From NCBI GenBank assembly GCA_964370315.1, contig CAYJIS010000002.1, positions 1 through 64,000 of the forward strand: DNA of 64,000 nucleotides, written 5' to 3'. The translations under genes were made by a program, and so were the position numbers. This DNA is from CAYJFX01 sp964370315 (lineage in GTDB: Bacteria > Spirochaetota > Spirochaetia > Treponematales > Treponemataceae). Shown in pieces: positions 9,301 through 16,806 of the stretch. Position 1 is the first letter of the stretch; each line of letters starts with the position of its first letter. Under the pieces are notes generated by a model. That model saw nothing but the letters and a program-made list of their open reading frames with translations, did no database searches and was not told the DNA's origin.

Positions 9301-9544
9301 ATGTGAATTCGTTCAATCCAGTAATACCCGAAATTGCCGATTCAATTGGACGGGTAACCGACCTTTCAACTTCTTCGGGTCCGGCATTTGGATACTCTGT
9401 TATAACAGCAAGAAACGGTAACTCTAAGTCTGGAAACAAATCAATTGGTAACCGTAGAGCAGTAAAAAGCCCGAGCGCTGAAAGAACAATAAATAATATA
9501 AGTATTGTAGTGGGTTTACCAACAGCCACTTTTGAAATATTCAT
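6323..9544 (-). CDS. Efflux RND transporter permease subunit
   Basis: This is the inner-membrane proton-driven pump of a tripartite efflux system. Its 1073 residues give the usual 12-helix plan with two large periplasmic loops. The N-terminus carries LPIDLFPDLELPFL and EYPNAGPEEVERSVTRPIE, typical of the AcrB/MdtB class. TM4 has VGMLVDNSIVILENIY; the single Asp plus Asn replaces the DD pair of E. coli AcrB and is common in this branch. The second half has GIIVNNGIVLIDYTN and RLRPILMTTLTTVLAL. The C-terminus is a basic cytoplasmic tail. The gene overlaps the adaptor gene at base 9544 and the PII-like gene by 4 bases. Substrate (drug, detergent, lipid) cannot be told from sequence. Confidence 0.95.
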   Translation of the reverse strand: MNISKVAVGKPTTILILFIVLSALGLFTALRLPIDLFPDLELPFLAVITEYPNAGPEEVERSVTRPIESAISGITGLNEFTSTSSFGSSTVILELTYGTNFDTAINEIRDRIEFVKGILPEDASSPTIFRADPSMIPIMSLVLTGNRTPEELLQYAEDTIAPSLEQIDGVASANISGGRQKIIRVDIPRDRLEAYGLSITQVAQMIGAQNVFGAGGQITEGDINYTINTSGQYASLNDIRNTVISYKMTDTSGVAVPQLRSILLRDVADVYEGYQDETSLAYFNGEPSVLLSIQKQSGKNSLQTAESVYAKIEELKPSLPRDIQIEVGMDTTELIQTSIDQVASSAIIGAILAVIVLFIFLRSFKSTLIISITIPVSLVITLGIMYFMGLTLNLMTLAGLALGVGMLVDNSIVILENIYSYREKGAKATVAAILGSQEMINAIISSTLTTVCVFLPLMMFSAELEVIGQMFSGLTFTIVFSLICSLIVAILLVPVLASKYLKLERAAELQRVGWFGQFDRSLSSAFEKLDAIYAKAVRKVLNRKLVLILSIIGLLIISIFLIPIVGFEFMPSEASTTVTLNLDMPKGTRLEVTEGVIRQMEAIALQELEGVEKTTVSVGGGNMFGGSGTSTNAASIDIVLFPFSDREAGWDDDVSAKEKLRSYFDMFPGAKFSFSETSAFGGGGSSGVDIIVKSDDLDLLKATSEQIVDLLDEKGTKFVTEPTSDLEDGLPEVNILVDRNKLYNLGLNIFGVSNEIRANINGQIAGRYSDDGTDVDIIVGLSEADRAKITDLEQIVVNNANGQGIPLSSFASWEDSTSPVSINRENQSRTVHVTATPVGRVSITRVQQNIENLIQENIPYDERVTIEFGGDAAEFLRYGLLLIMIVAMAIVLVFSVMASQFESFMDPFIVIFTIPLSIIGIVAVYLMTGAMLNTISAVGLLILVGIIVNNGIVLIDYTNLLRKRGLSIEEACVEAAKSRLRPILMTTLTTVLALVPMAFFPGEGSEMVQPIGQTVLGGLSFGTLMTLFLMPVLYYIFNTSREKRKVRRAARKELRMKNHLARLAVERSQRGEK

Positions 9545-10488
9545 TATTCACCACCTTCATTTTCGGTGTTAACAACTCCATCTGTTTCAACAGATACAAC
9601 AGAAACTTTCATTCCTTCATCTAAAAGCGTTTGCCCTCGAGTTACAACTATTTCTCCTTCAGCTAAACCTTCTGTTACTTCTACACTATCATCAACTCTA
9701 AGACCAACCACTATTTTTTGTAGGCGTACGGTTTCGTCTTCTTGTACTACAAAAACATATGGCTCATCTTCTCGTGTAATTAATGCATAATGTGGAATAA
9801 CAAATACATCTTCTTTTTCTTCAGTTATAAGTTTAATTCTTGTATACATACCTGGTTTTATTTTTTCGCCAGAGACATCTTCGGGGATAAGCTTAACAGC
9901 CATAGTTCGAGTAGTTGGATCTAATACAGGACTTACTTCCGTTATTGTTGCCATAAAAACCTCTCCTGGCCAAGCATCTAATCTTAACTCTGCTTTTTGC
10001 CCAATATCTACTCGAGACACAAATCTTTCCGCAACAGCGGCTTGTATCTCCAATTCCCCAGTTGAGCTTATTTTACCAACTGACATAGAAGGAGCAACGG
10101 TACTTCCTACTGCAAGTGGGAAGGAACTTATCGTACCGCTTATTGGGGCATTAATTGGGCTAGCATTATATGTCATCCCAGGGCGAGAAGAGTCAACTTC
10201 TGCTAAAAGAGCATCTCGTCTTACATAATCACCAACACTGACATATATTCTAGAAAGCTTACCAGAAGCATCAGGAAGAATATCAACACTCGAAGCGGCT
10301 ACAACATCTCCTCCAAAATCAAGATAATCATCTAATGATGTTTTTGAAACTTGATACCCACCTACAGCAAAGGTAATATCTTGTGCATCTTCTACCACAA
10401 CTCTCCCGCAAGAGACGAGGGCAACAGCACTTATTACTATAGCACTCAATATTTTTACTGTAATTGTTTTTTTAACCTTTTTGAACAT
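9544..10488 (-). CDS. Efflux RND periplasmic adaptor, lipoprotein
   Basis: This is the membrane fusion protein linking the pump to the outer-membrane channel. Of 314 residues, the signal peptide ends in VALVSCG, giving a lipidated Cys27. The lipoyl/barrel-sandwich pieces are visible as GKLSRIYVSVGDYVRRDALL (about 76-95) and, after a short linker, INAPISGTISSFPLAVGSTV. The coiled-coil hairpin expected between these halves is almost absent, so this is a short adaptor like those of MexH or heavy-metal type pumps. A beta-barrel (KIKPGMYTRIKLI) and C-terminal domain (GLRVDDSVEVTEGLAEGEIV) follow. AAGGAG lies before the ATG. It sits 10 bases after the TolC gene. Confidence 0.94.
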   Translation of the reverse strand: MFKKVKKTITVKILSAIVISAVALVSCGRVVVEDAQDITFAVGGYQVSKTSLDDYLDFGGDVVAASSVDILPDASGKLSRIYVSVGDYVRRDALLAEVDSSRPGMTYNASPINAPISGTISSFPLAVGSTVAPSMSVGKISSTGELEIQAAVAERFVSRVDIGQKAELRLDAWPGEVFMATITEVSPVLDPTTRTMAVKLIPEDVSGEKIKPGMYTRIKLITEEKEDVFVIPHYALITREDEPYVFVVQEDETVRLQKIVVGLRVDDSVEVTEGLAEGEIVVTRGQTLLDEGMKVSVVSVETDGVVNTENEGGE

Positions 10489-10498
10489 AATAAACTCC

Positions 10499-11848
10499 TT
10501 AATTTGTTAGTTCTGTATTTAATGCGTATTCCAAATCTAATAGATATGAAAGATAATTGTAACGTTCACTCAATTCACCAAGCTTCGCTTGATTTAATTG
10601 AGCCTCGGCATCCCTTACATCTAGAAGCTCAGCTGCACCTTGATAATATGCGCTAAGAGTCATGTCATAAGATCGTTGTGCTAATTCTATACTTTGACCA
10701 GCAGCCTCTATTGCACTTTCACTATACTGTAAATTATCAACCAAATTTGTTATTTCCATTTCTGCATTTTGAACAATGGTTTCATATTGCAGTTCCATTT
10801 TTTCGATATTATCTTTTATATCCATAGCTGACTGCCTGTTTGCAGAAAAAGGTAGTATGTTTGTTAGATTCCACGCTAAAGTAATTGAAAGTGCCCCATT
10901 ATCTTTTTGATTATCCCCATCAAACCATGGTTCTTCAATATCTAATACAATAGGATTATAGCCCCAACCTAGTGCAAGTGCTGGTGTATATGTTTGAAAA
11001 TTTGTTGCAGAAAGTTGTATTTTAAGAAGTTCTTTTGATTTTGAAAACGATTGTATATCTAATCTATTATACAAATATTTGTTTACTAAATCTTGAGCTT
11101 CTAATTCGATGTATAGAGGATCTATTTCACCCTCTAATACAATATTAGTACCAAGTGGCAAGCCAATTATAAAGGCAAATAAATCTAATTGCTGCATCAA
11201 ACCTTGCTCAGCTTTTAATACTTGCGGCTTTTGATTTTCATATGTTACCTGTGTTTGCAACAATGACAACTCTGGTATATAACCGTTGTTATAATTAATT
11301 TGTGCTTGCCTTACTCTCTCTTCTGCATTCAAAAGACTTTGCTGTTGTAAGGACAAACTTTCTTGCTGCAAAAGTAAACCGTAAAACATCTTCCTAATAT
11401 CACGTTCTGTCTCTTTTACGCTTTGCTCCCATGAAATGAGCCCTGCTTCATAATTTGCTTTTGTAGCCTTTATACCATCAATGAGTGCAAGGCTCAAACT
11501 TAAACTAACATCAATTTGTCCAAGGACAGTCCAATGGTCGATTTCTGTTGGATCTGATACAACCCCAGGTATTAATCCTGCAGTTGGATCAGTATACTCG
11601 TTACTCCTACTTCCAATGCCTACAGCCTGTACTGAGGGTACAAAAACATTCCATGCTGTATTTTTTGCCCTAGTTTTCATTTCTAAATCAATCTGCGCAC
11701 TTTTTAATGTTTTACTATTTTGCAAAGCATAATCTACGGCGTCAACTACTGTGAGCGTTACTGTATCAGTTGAGTTTTGGCCTAACAGAGTACCTACTAT
11801 GCCAATTAGTAGCACTGCTACAAAAAAAAGTTTTTTCTGTTTTCTCAT
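10499..11848 (-). CDS. TolC-family outer-membrane efflux protein
   Basis: The 449-residue protein has a cleavable signal peptide (about 1-24, ending TLLGQ) and two homologous alpha-hairpin halves rich in heptads, as in TolC/OprM. Recognisable parts are AVDYALQNSKTLKSAQIDLE near the start and SYDMTLSAYYQGAAELLDVRDAEAQLNQAK near the end. It should form the trimeric outer-membrane/periplasmic duct for the adaptor and pump encoded next. TTAGGAGA precedes the ATG. Its own promoter (11903-11931) overlaps the end of the regulator gene, and an inverted repeat at 11879-11900 lies in its leader. Confidence 0.93.
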   Translation of the reverse strand: MRKQKKLFFVAVLLIGIVGTLLGQNSTDTVTLTVVDAVDYALQNSKTLKSAQIDLEMKTRAKNTAWNVFVPSVQAVGIGSRSNEYTDPTAGLIPGVVSDPTEIDHWTVLGQIDVSLSLSLALIDGIKATKANYEAGLISWEQSVKETERDIRKMFYGLLLQQESLSLQQQSLLNAEERVRQAQINYNNGYIPELSLLQTQVTYENQKPQVLKAEQGLMQQLDLFAFIIGLPLGTNIVLEGEIDPLYIELEAQDLVNKYLYNRLDIQSFSKSKELLKIQLSATNFQTYTPALALGWGYNPIVLDIEEPWFDGDNQKDNGALSITLAWNLTNILPFSANRQSAMDIKDNIEKMELQYETIVQNAEMEITNLVDNLQYSESAIEAAGQSIELAQRSYDMTLSAYYQGAAELLDVRDAEAQLNQAKLGELSERYNYLSYLLDLEYALNTELTN

Positions 11849-11878
11849 TAATAGTATCTCCTAAAACTTATTCACTTT

Positions 11879-11900
11879 CATTTAGACAAATGCCTAAATG
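11879..11900 (-). promoter_or_regulatory. Inverted repeat at the transcription start of the efflux operon
   Basis: CATTTAG, 8 bases, CTAAATG begins 2 bases downstream of the -10 of the operon promoter, so it covers the expected +1. No T-run follows, so a terminator is unlikely. It could be an operator for the adjacent regulator, although it differs from that gene's own operator at 13185. Confidence 0.45.
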
Positions 11901-11902
11901 TT

Positions 11903-11931
11903 ATTTTATTCCTTCTTTTTTATTCTGTCAA
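11903..11931 (-). promoter_or_regulatory. Promoter of the tolC-adaptor-RND operon
   Basis: On the minus strand TTGACA (11931-11926), a 17-base spacer and TAAAAT (11908-11903) form a near-consensus sigma70 promoter. It overlaps the stop codon of the upstream regulator gene. Confidence 0.7.
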
Positions 11932-13179
11932 GTTATTTTTTAATCCTTCTTTCATAAATCCATAATACGTTCTTATAATACTTTTAATTTCAACCGATGA
12001 AAAATTGAAAAATTGCCCGAGCTTAAAGGCGGTAATACACAAAGAAAAAAACCATCCGCCTATTACTACTCCATCCACCGAAAAACCAATATTGGTAAAA
12101 GGATATACCGTTTCCATTATTTTCTTTTGATCATCATTCATTTTTTCAAAATAATCTTTTAAAACTTTTTCGGGTAAAAAACCTTGCACTGAAAGCCTAT
12201 TACAAACAGGTACTAGACTTGTTCGTTTTGAAAGATATTCCATTTGACTTCTCATATGTAGAAAAACATACTCTGAGAAATTTTTTCCATGACTGACTGT
12301 TTCATTCATTGCTTTCATCATTAACAACAATTCTTCTTCTATAAGATTTTTAATCATGTCTTCTTTGTTCTTATGATGTGTATATAAGCTACTTTTTGCC
12401 ATTCCAAGCTCTGAAGCCATTTTCTCTACCGTAATTTCAGAGAAAGAGTAATTTGACAAAAGAGAAGATAAGGCTTGAAACATCTTACTCTCTGGGGGAA
12501 AATTCTCCGCATCTAAATGAGAAATGCTTTCAAGTTCCAGCATGCGCGATTCACTTATGGTTTCTAAATTTTTCCAGCCATTATAAACTAAATCAATGAG
12601 CCCAGTGCAAAATAAACTATCTTCTGTTTCTGTGGCATGTGTCTCAGAAAGCATATATGCTCGTGCCAATAAAAAGAATATTTCGGTAGTTCGCAAGTAT
12701 AATTTTTTACAAATTTTTGTTTTGCAAACTTCACTAAAAGAAGGTTTTACATCACTAGCATTGGCAAGACTTCTTTTTTGCATTTCATGAATAAAGGTAG
12801 GAATAAAATCATCACTTTCAACAATTGTATTTAGAAAAAACAAAAGGTATTCATTTCTTTCAATAAACCATTTTAGAAGTTTTTTTTCTCGCTCTTTAAA
12901 TGTTTTTTCACTTAAATCATTTTGTGGCTCAAGGCTTTCAAGAAAAACACAAAAGTCATCAAAAAAACGATCCTTCATTTTTTCTTGTAAGTCTTCTTTA
13001 CTTTTGTAATACCGAAAAATACCAGGCTTAGCTATGCCAGCTTTTTTGGCTATATCATTTAGTGAAACCGCTTTAATGCTCGAATTAGCACTGAGCTCAA
13101 AAGAAGCATTTAAAATTCTCTCTTTTGTACTAATTTTAGGACTATTGTGATTATTTATTATTTGGTTTTTTTTATTCAT
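11920..13179 (-). CDS. Transcriptional regulator with two TetR-type DNA-binding domains
   Basis: From the ATG at 13179 the protein has 419 residues, about twice a normal TetR protein. The first TetR helix-turn-helix (about 18-65) contains VSLNDIAKKAGIAKPGIFRYY. A second (about 231-283) contains ITVEKMASELGMAKSSLYTHH. Each is followed by an all-alpha region that looks like its own ligand/dimer domain. The protein thus resembles a fusion of two TetR repressors. The open frame extends upstream to 13260, but that part encodes the operator palindrome, so the starts at 13179 or 13185 are preferred. It lies directly upstream of the efflux operon on the same strand, as acrR-type repressors usually do, and its own operator is at 13185-13220. 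Confidence 0.9.
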   Translation of the reverse strand: MNKKNQIINNHNSPKISTKERILNASFELSANSSIKAVSLNDIAKKAGIAKPGIFRYYKSKEDLQEKMKDRFFDDFCVFLESLEPQNDLSEKTFKEREKKLLKWFIERNEYLLFFLNTIVESDDFIPTFIHEMQKRSLANASDVKPSFSEVCKTKICKKLYLRTTEIFFLLARAYMLSETHATETEDSLFCTGLIDLVYNGWKNLETISESRMLELESISHLDAENFPPESKMFQALSSLLSNYSFSEITVEKMASELGMAKSSLYTHHKNKEDMIKNLIEEELLLMMKAMNETVSHGKNFSEYVFLHMRSQMEYLSKRTSLVPVCNRLSVQGFLPEKVLKDYFEKMNDDQKKIMETVYPFTNIGFSVDGVVIGGWFFSLCITAFKLGQFFNFSSVEIKSIIRTYYGFMKEGLKNNLTE

Positions 13180-13184
13180 ATGCA

Positions 13185-13220
13185 TTACCGAACATTCGGT
13201 ACGTACCGAATGTTCGGTAA
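13185..13220 (-). promoter_or_regulatory. 36-bp perfect palindrome: double TetR operator
   Basis: The half TTACCGAACATTCGGTAC is followed by its exact reverse complement. Each half also contains its own dyad (ACCGAA-CA-TTCGGT and ACCGAA-TG-TTCGGT), so there are two adjacent operator sites. The palindrome starts at the last base of the -10 and ends at the start codon. Binding would block transcription start, and the RNA could form a long hairpin in front of the ATG. Confidence 0.85.
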
Positions 13221-13248
13221 CAATAGCATTTAAAATGATTTTTGTCAA
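13220..13248 (-). promoter_or_regulatory. Promoter of the double-TetR regulator
   Basis: On the minus strand TTGACA (13248-13243), a 17-base spacer and TATTGT (13225-13220) give a strong sigma70 promoter. Its -10 touches the operator palindrome, which implies autorepression. Confidence 0.8.
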
Positions 13249-13316
13249 GAATTGCTTCAAATATTTTTATAGAAATATTAATATCAAACTAGTTATAGAA
13301 AGCTTCTCTTGAAAAA

Positions 13317-14255
13317 TTATTCAATTGAGTTCAAAATAAATTCACCTGCTAAAGAGTACGTAGTTATACCATCTTGCTTTTTATCTGAAAGAGCACTTGT
13401 AAATACAAAAATATGCGTACAAGACTTCCTTTGCATTACAACTTCAATGTCATAATTACCTGTAGTTTGGGCATACAGCGAAACAAAACCTTCATCACTA
13501 TAAGAATTTTCTGAATGCATTGAATATACAAAATCATTTTTTATTTCTGAATATTTCTCCGCTATTTCTCTTTCGTTTTTATTTTTACTATTTGAACTAT
13601 ATAAGTATGAAGCAGTTATAACACTTTCAATATTAAGTAATGAAAATCGTTCGGTTTCACTTATCTCTTTTCCAAAAAACAAACGATCTTTTCCTTGACA
13701 AACAAAATACAAGGGATAAAAATCATACGTCTTCTTGATTTTTTCTTTAGTAAAAACCTCGATACTTAACGCAACACCATTAACAAGTGCTTTTAAGAAA
13801 AGATTCTCGGTATATTCATTTTCACTACCTTCACCGTTTGACTGCAGTACAGTAATTTTTCTTCCTCGTAATACATTCTCAGAATGATTTTCTTTTGCAA
13901 ATGGCAATACCGTTTCCATAAATGGAAAAAGAAAGCTTTTTTGCCAGTCAGGAATAATAACTTCTTTTATATTACTATTACCTACAAAGGTGTCATTTTC
14001 ATTTACATCTAAAACATTTAAACGAAAACTGCTATCACTATAATAATACCCTTTTTTCTTTGAATCATACTTTAAAGGTGCCCCGTACGTTTGTCGAAGC
14101 TCAGAAATATCAGCAGCAATCGTCCTTGGATCAACCCGTTTGCTGAACTCTTTTTCATAAAGCTTTGCGAGAACAACCGTTGTGGGATATAATTTTTCAC
14201 GTATTTTTTTGTCAATGAATATTTTTCTTTGTACAGATGTCTTAAACGCTTGCAT
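13317..14255 (-). CDS. WYL-domain transcriptional regulator
   Basis: The start at 14255 (MQAFKTSVQRKIFIDKKIRE) is chosen because AAAGGA lies 6 bases upstream; it gives 312 residues. The N-terminal 90 residues form a DeoR-like winged helix (VDPRTIAADISELRQTYGAP, then YDSKKKGYYY). The central part (about 155-220) resembles a WYL domain, with YDFYPLYFVCQGKDRLFFGK and a following strand, though the exact W-Y-L triplet is degenerate. WYL proteins bind small molecules or nucleic-acid ligands and often control stress or defence genes. No such target is adjacent: the divergent neighbour is a small membrane protein. The partner ligand is unknown. Confidence 0.75.
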   Translation of the reverse strand: MQAFKTSVQRKIFIDKKIREKLYPTTVVLAKLYEKEFSKRVDPRTIAADISELRQTYGAPLKYDSKKKGYYYSDSSFRLNVLDVNENDTFVGNSNIKEVIIPDWQKSFLFPFMETVLPFAKENHSENVLRGRKITVLQSNGEGSENEYTENLFLKALVNGVALSIEVFTKEKIKKTYDFYPLYFVCQGKDRLFFGKEISETERFSLLNIESVITASYLYSSNSKNKNEREIAEKYSEIKNDFVYSMHSENSYSDEGFVSLYAQTTGNYDIEVVMQRKSCTHIFVFTSALSDKKQDGITTYSLAGEFILNSIE

Positions 14256-14326
14256 GATTATTCCTTTCATACTTATTCTAAATAGTTTTAATTCATAATT
14301 CTAGTATGAAATATGTATTCAGCTTA

Positions 14327-14355
14327 TTGACATTATAATATTTCAATGGTATTAT
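14327..14355 (+). promoter_or_regulatory. Promoter of the PH-like membrane protein gene
   Basis: TTGACA (14327-14332), a 17-base spacer and TATTAT (14350-14355) precede a short leader with AAGAAGG and the ATG at 14379. Confidence 0.7.
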
Positions 14356-14378
14356 TTTTCATAACAAAGAAGGTTTAT

Positions 14379-14819
14379 ATGGTTATTGAACATGAAACTC
14401 TTAATGAAAAGGAAGCTATCCTTTGGGCGCAAAAAGGTAACTGGTTTTATTTTTCACCATGTCTAATCACTCTTATCCTTAGTAGAGTTGTCTATAATTA
14501 CTGGCCTGAGCCCATAGTTTTTATCATTCCATCATTTATTCTTATTTATTCTGTGAGTATGTTGTCTGTAACATATTTTATTCTTACAAATCAAAACCTA
14601 CGGGGTTGTAATGGTTTATTCAAGCGTAACACCTTTTGTATCCCTTTAGAATCAATACTAAGCATTACAATTAGAGCAAATACACTTGAAGATTTTTTAA
14701 ATTTTGCATCAATTGAAATAGTAACACAAACTAAGGTTTATAATGTAAAACATATCTCAAAAGCAAATACATTTAAGCAAGATGTTATGCAGCAATATGA
14801 TAATTTTATCAATCAATAA
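14379..14819 (+). CDS. Membrane protein with bacterial PH-like (YdbT/bPH2) domain
   Basis: The start at 14379 follows AAGAAGG by 5 bases and gives 146 residues. Two adjacent hydrophobic segments (about 21-36 and 43-66) form a hairpin in the membrane. The C-terminal part TYFILTNQNLRG, then CIPLESILSITI and a final helix, has the strand pattern of the bPH2 domain found in YdbT-like proteins. Function in this family is poorly known; it is thought to scaffold at the membrane. The gene is divergent from the WYL regulator, which could control it, but no shared operator was seen. Confidence 0.6.
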   Translation: MVIEHETLNEKEAILWAQKGNWFYFSPCLITLILSRVVYNYWPEPIVFIIPSFILIYSVSMLSVTYFILTNQNLRGCNGLFKRNTFCIPLESILSITIRANTLEDFLNFASIEIVTQTKVYNVKHISKANTFKQDVMQQYDNFINQ

Positions 14820-14846
14820 TGCCAAGAGATTGACAAAACCTTAACA

Positions 14847-14881
14847 TTAAGTTAACCTATAAAAAGAAATGGTTAACATAA
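14847..14881 (+). promoter_or_regulatory. BirA-box-like dyad over the birA start
   Basis: TTAAGTTAACC (14847-14857), 13 bases, GGTTAACATAA (14871-14881) is an inverted repeat with one mismatch in 11. The right half matches the known BirA half-site pattern GGTTwACAw; the left half matches in 8 of 9 positions. The spacer is slightly shorter than the usual 14-16. It covers the -10 region and the ATG, so biotin-loaded BirA would block its own gene. Confidence 0.65.
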
Positions 14882-15918
14882 AAGAACAACAAACATATAA
14901 AAACCTCTCAACAAAAGCCGCCGTGCTTACTATGTTACGCGAAAATAATGATATACTTCTTTCTGGCGAAAAAATCGCAGAAACAATTGGTAAAAGCCGT
15001 GTCTCTGTGTGGAAAGCAATACAAGCTTTAGAAGAAGCAGGCTATGGCATTGAAAGCACAACTGAGGGGCGAAAACGCGGATACACTTTAGTTGATGATC
15101 TTAAAGACGCCCTATATGAATGGGAATTTGCAGAAAACGAAAATCATATTTGCTACTTCGATTCTATCGATTCAACTATGAACGAAGCAAAGAGAATTGC
15201 CTTAGAAAAAAGACATAGCGATAACGATTTTTACATAATAGTTGCAGACACACAAACAAATGGCCGTGGCACAAAACACAAAACATGGGAATCTCAAAAG
15301 CAAGGACTTTATTTTACTCTTTTAATTACAACAGAACTTGAAGCCCATTACATTCACAGACTCACTTCAATTGCACAAATTGCCCTTGTTAAAACACTTA
15401 ATGCAATAATAAAAAAATCCGTTCCAAAAGAAACCAAAGACAACTTTCAAACACTCAAGCCTTTTCGTATTCGATGGCCAAACGATATTTGGATAACCCA
15501 AGAAAAAGACAAAAAACGCGGTAAAGTTGCAGGCATTTTAACAGAATATCTAAGCAGTGGAAACCTTATTGAATGGTGCTCTTTAGGCATTGGACTCAAT
15601 ATAGAAAGCAATGCTAGCGATGAAAAAATAGTAGCTTTAAACGATATTTTAAACCTTTATAACATTGATAAAGTCATTGAAAGAAAAGATATTATCCATC
15701 GCTTTTTACAAGAGTTTAAAGACCTTTTTTCAATGATTCATAAATCGTCAAAAATAAAAAAAAGATGGAACCTCTATTGTTCTGATATTGGAAAGTCGGT
15801 AAAAATCAAAAATGAAAAAGATAGCTATTTATTTGAAGGAATTGACTCGTATGGCTGGGCTCTTTTATCTAATGGTAAAAGAATACCACCTGGAGAAAAA
15901 CAACTTATAAAAGAGTAG
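14869..15918 (+). CDS. birA: Bifunctional biotin ligase / biotin repressor
   Basis: BirA makes biotinyl-AMP, biotinylates carboxyl-carrier proteins, and in this class also binds DNA. Of 349 residues, 18-72 form a winged helix (ISGEKIAE-like LSGEKIAETIGKSRVSVWKA), so this is the regulatory class II type. The ligase domain has the adenylate loop NGRGTKHKTW (131-140), a variant of the common GRGRRGR form, then RWPNDIW and KVAGILTEY. A C-terminal SH3-like domain ends near GKRIPPGEKQL. No Shine-Dalgarno sequence precedes the ATG. TTGACA at 14830-14835 with a weak -10 (14853-14858) would make a transcript with little or no leader. It lies upstream of the biotin transporter genes. Confidence 0.95.
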   Translation: MVNIKEQQTYKNLSTKAAVLTMLRENNDILLSGEKIAETIGKSRVSVWKAIQALEEAGYGIESTTEGRKRGYTLVDDLKDALYEWEFAENENHICYFDSIDSTMNEAKRIALEKRHSDNDFYIIVADTQTNGRGTKHKTWESQKQGLYFTLLITTELEAHYIHRLTSIAQIALVKTLNAIIKKSVPKETKDNFQTLKPFRIRWPNDIWITQEKDKKRGKVAGILTEYLSSGNLIEWCSLGIGLNIESNASDEKIVALNDILNLYNIDKVIERKDIIHRFLQEFKDLFSMIHKSSKIKKRWNLYCSDIGKSVKIKNEKDSYLFEGIDSYGWALLSNGKRIPPGEKQLIKE

Positions 15919-16195
15919 GACAAAACTAAAAGAGAAAAGGTAGATATTCGTGGTAGATGATATCGTTATGCATGAATAGAAGTTTAAAAAGCGTTGCAAG
16001 GAGGGGGCGGGGTTTTAGGGGAGGGGGAAACTTCGCCCCGCAATAGATGGTTCCCCATACCCTATTATCTCATAAATGAAAAAGGCCACTGCGCCAGCAG
16101 AATGAAAATATTGTATTCATAACTAAGTGAGTTATTGAAAATGTACCACGGATACAAGCCGTGAATTGTAATAGAATATTACTATAGGAGAAAAA
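15919..16195 (+). other. Spacer between birA and bioY with a G-rich element
   Basis: This 277-base spacer holds no gene. It contains the G-run element at 16003-16041 and a small hairpin CACGG / CCGTG at 16147-16163. The bioY Shine-Dalgarno sequence (ATAGGAGA) is at its end. No clear -35/-10 pair and no BirA box were found here. Confidence 0.5.
16003..16041 (+). promoter_or_regulatory. G-quadruplex motif overlapping an alternative hairpin
   Basis: Four G-runs (G5-C-G4-TTTTA-G4-A-G5, 16003-16027) fit a four-tetrad quadruplex pattern. The first runs can instead pair with AAACTTCGCCCC at 16028-16039 (GGGGCG with CGCCCC plus GTTT with AAAC). Such G density is exceptional in this AT-rich window. 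It lies about 170 bases before bioY on the same strand. Confidence 0.55.
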
Positions 16196-16786
16196 ATGAA
16201 ATCATCAAAAAAAATGTCGGGGCCAATTTTAATAGCATTGTTTGCAGCCTTGGTATCAGTTGGAAGCTTTATTGCTTTCCCAATACCAGGTGGCGTTCCT
16301 GTTGTTATTCAAGACATGCTCGCACGCCTTAGCGGCCTTGTACTTGGACCACTCTATGGCGGCTTAGCAGTATTATTATTTTTAGTACTTGGAAGTATTG
16401 GTCTCCCTGTTTTTTCAGGAAAAGCTGGATTTTTAGTAATTACTAATGGCCCAACAGGAGGCTTTTTAATTGGTTATTTACTTGCCTCTATTGTTGGAGG
16501 CTTAATAATTAAATTCTTTTATCCTACTATAAAAATAGATGATGATGAAAAAACTAAAAAAAGAAAAAATACAATGCAGTGGATAATTGCTACAATCGCA
16601 TCTCTTTTTGGAACTTTTTGCGTATTTGCCCTCGGAATACCAGGCTTTATGCATGTTACAGGAAATGATTTAGTAACATCTTTACCATATGTTTTGACTC
16701 CCTTTATTCCTGGGACAATTGTGAAAACTCTTTTAGCTGTAATACTTGCTAAAAAGTTTATCCCAGTAATTAAAAATTATATCTAA
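16196..16786 (+). CDS. bioY: Biotin ECF transporter S component BioY
   Basis: BioY is the membrane protein that binds biotin for an energy-coupling-factor transporter. It has 196 residues and about six helices. The family signature is clear: PGGVPVVIQDMLARLSGLV, then LGPLYGGLAVLLFLVLGSIGLPVFSG and TNGPTGGFLIGYLLAS. Near the end FIPGTIVKTLLAVILAKKF is also typical. A strong Shine-Dalgarno sequence (AGGAGA) precedes the ATG. The genes for the ATPase and the transmembrane coupling protein follow immediately, giving a complete dedicated (group I) BioMNY system. With no biotin synthesis genes in view, uptake is the likely source. Confidence 0.97.
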   Translation: MKSSKKMSGPILIALFAALVSVGSFIAFPIPGGVPVVIQDMLARLSGLVLGPLYGGLAVLLFLVLGSIGLPVFSGKAGFLVITNGPTGGFLIGYLLASIVGGLIIKFFYPTIKIDDDEKTKKRKNTMQWIIATIASLFGTFCVFALGIPGFMHVTGNDLVTSLPYVLTPFIPGTIVKTLLAVILAKKFIPVIKNYI

Positions 16787-16806
16787 ATTTTAGGAGAAAA
16801 TAGAGA

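Noticed and set aside
15919..16195. BirA operator before bioY
   Set aside because: No pair of half-sites like GGTTwACAw was found; the only small hairpin (CACGG / CCGTG) does not fit.
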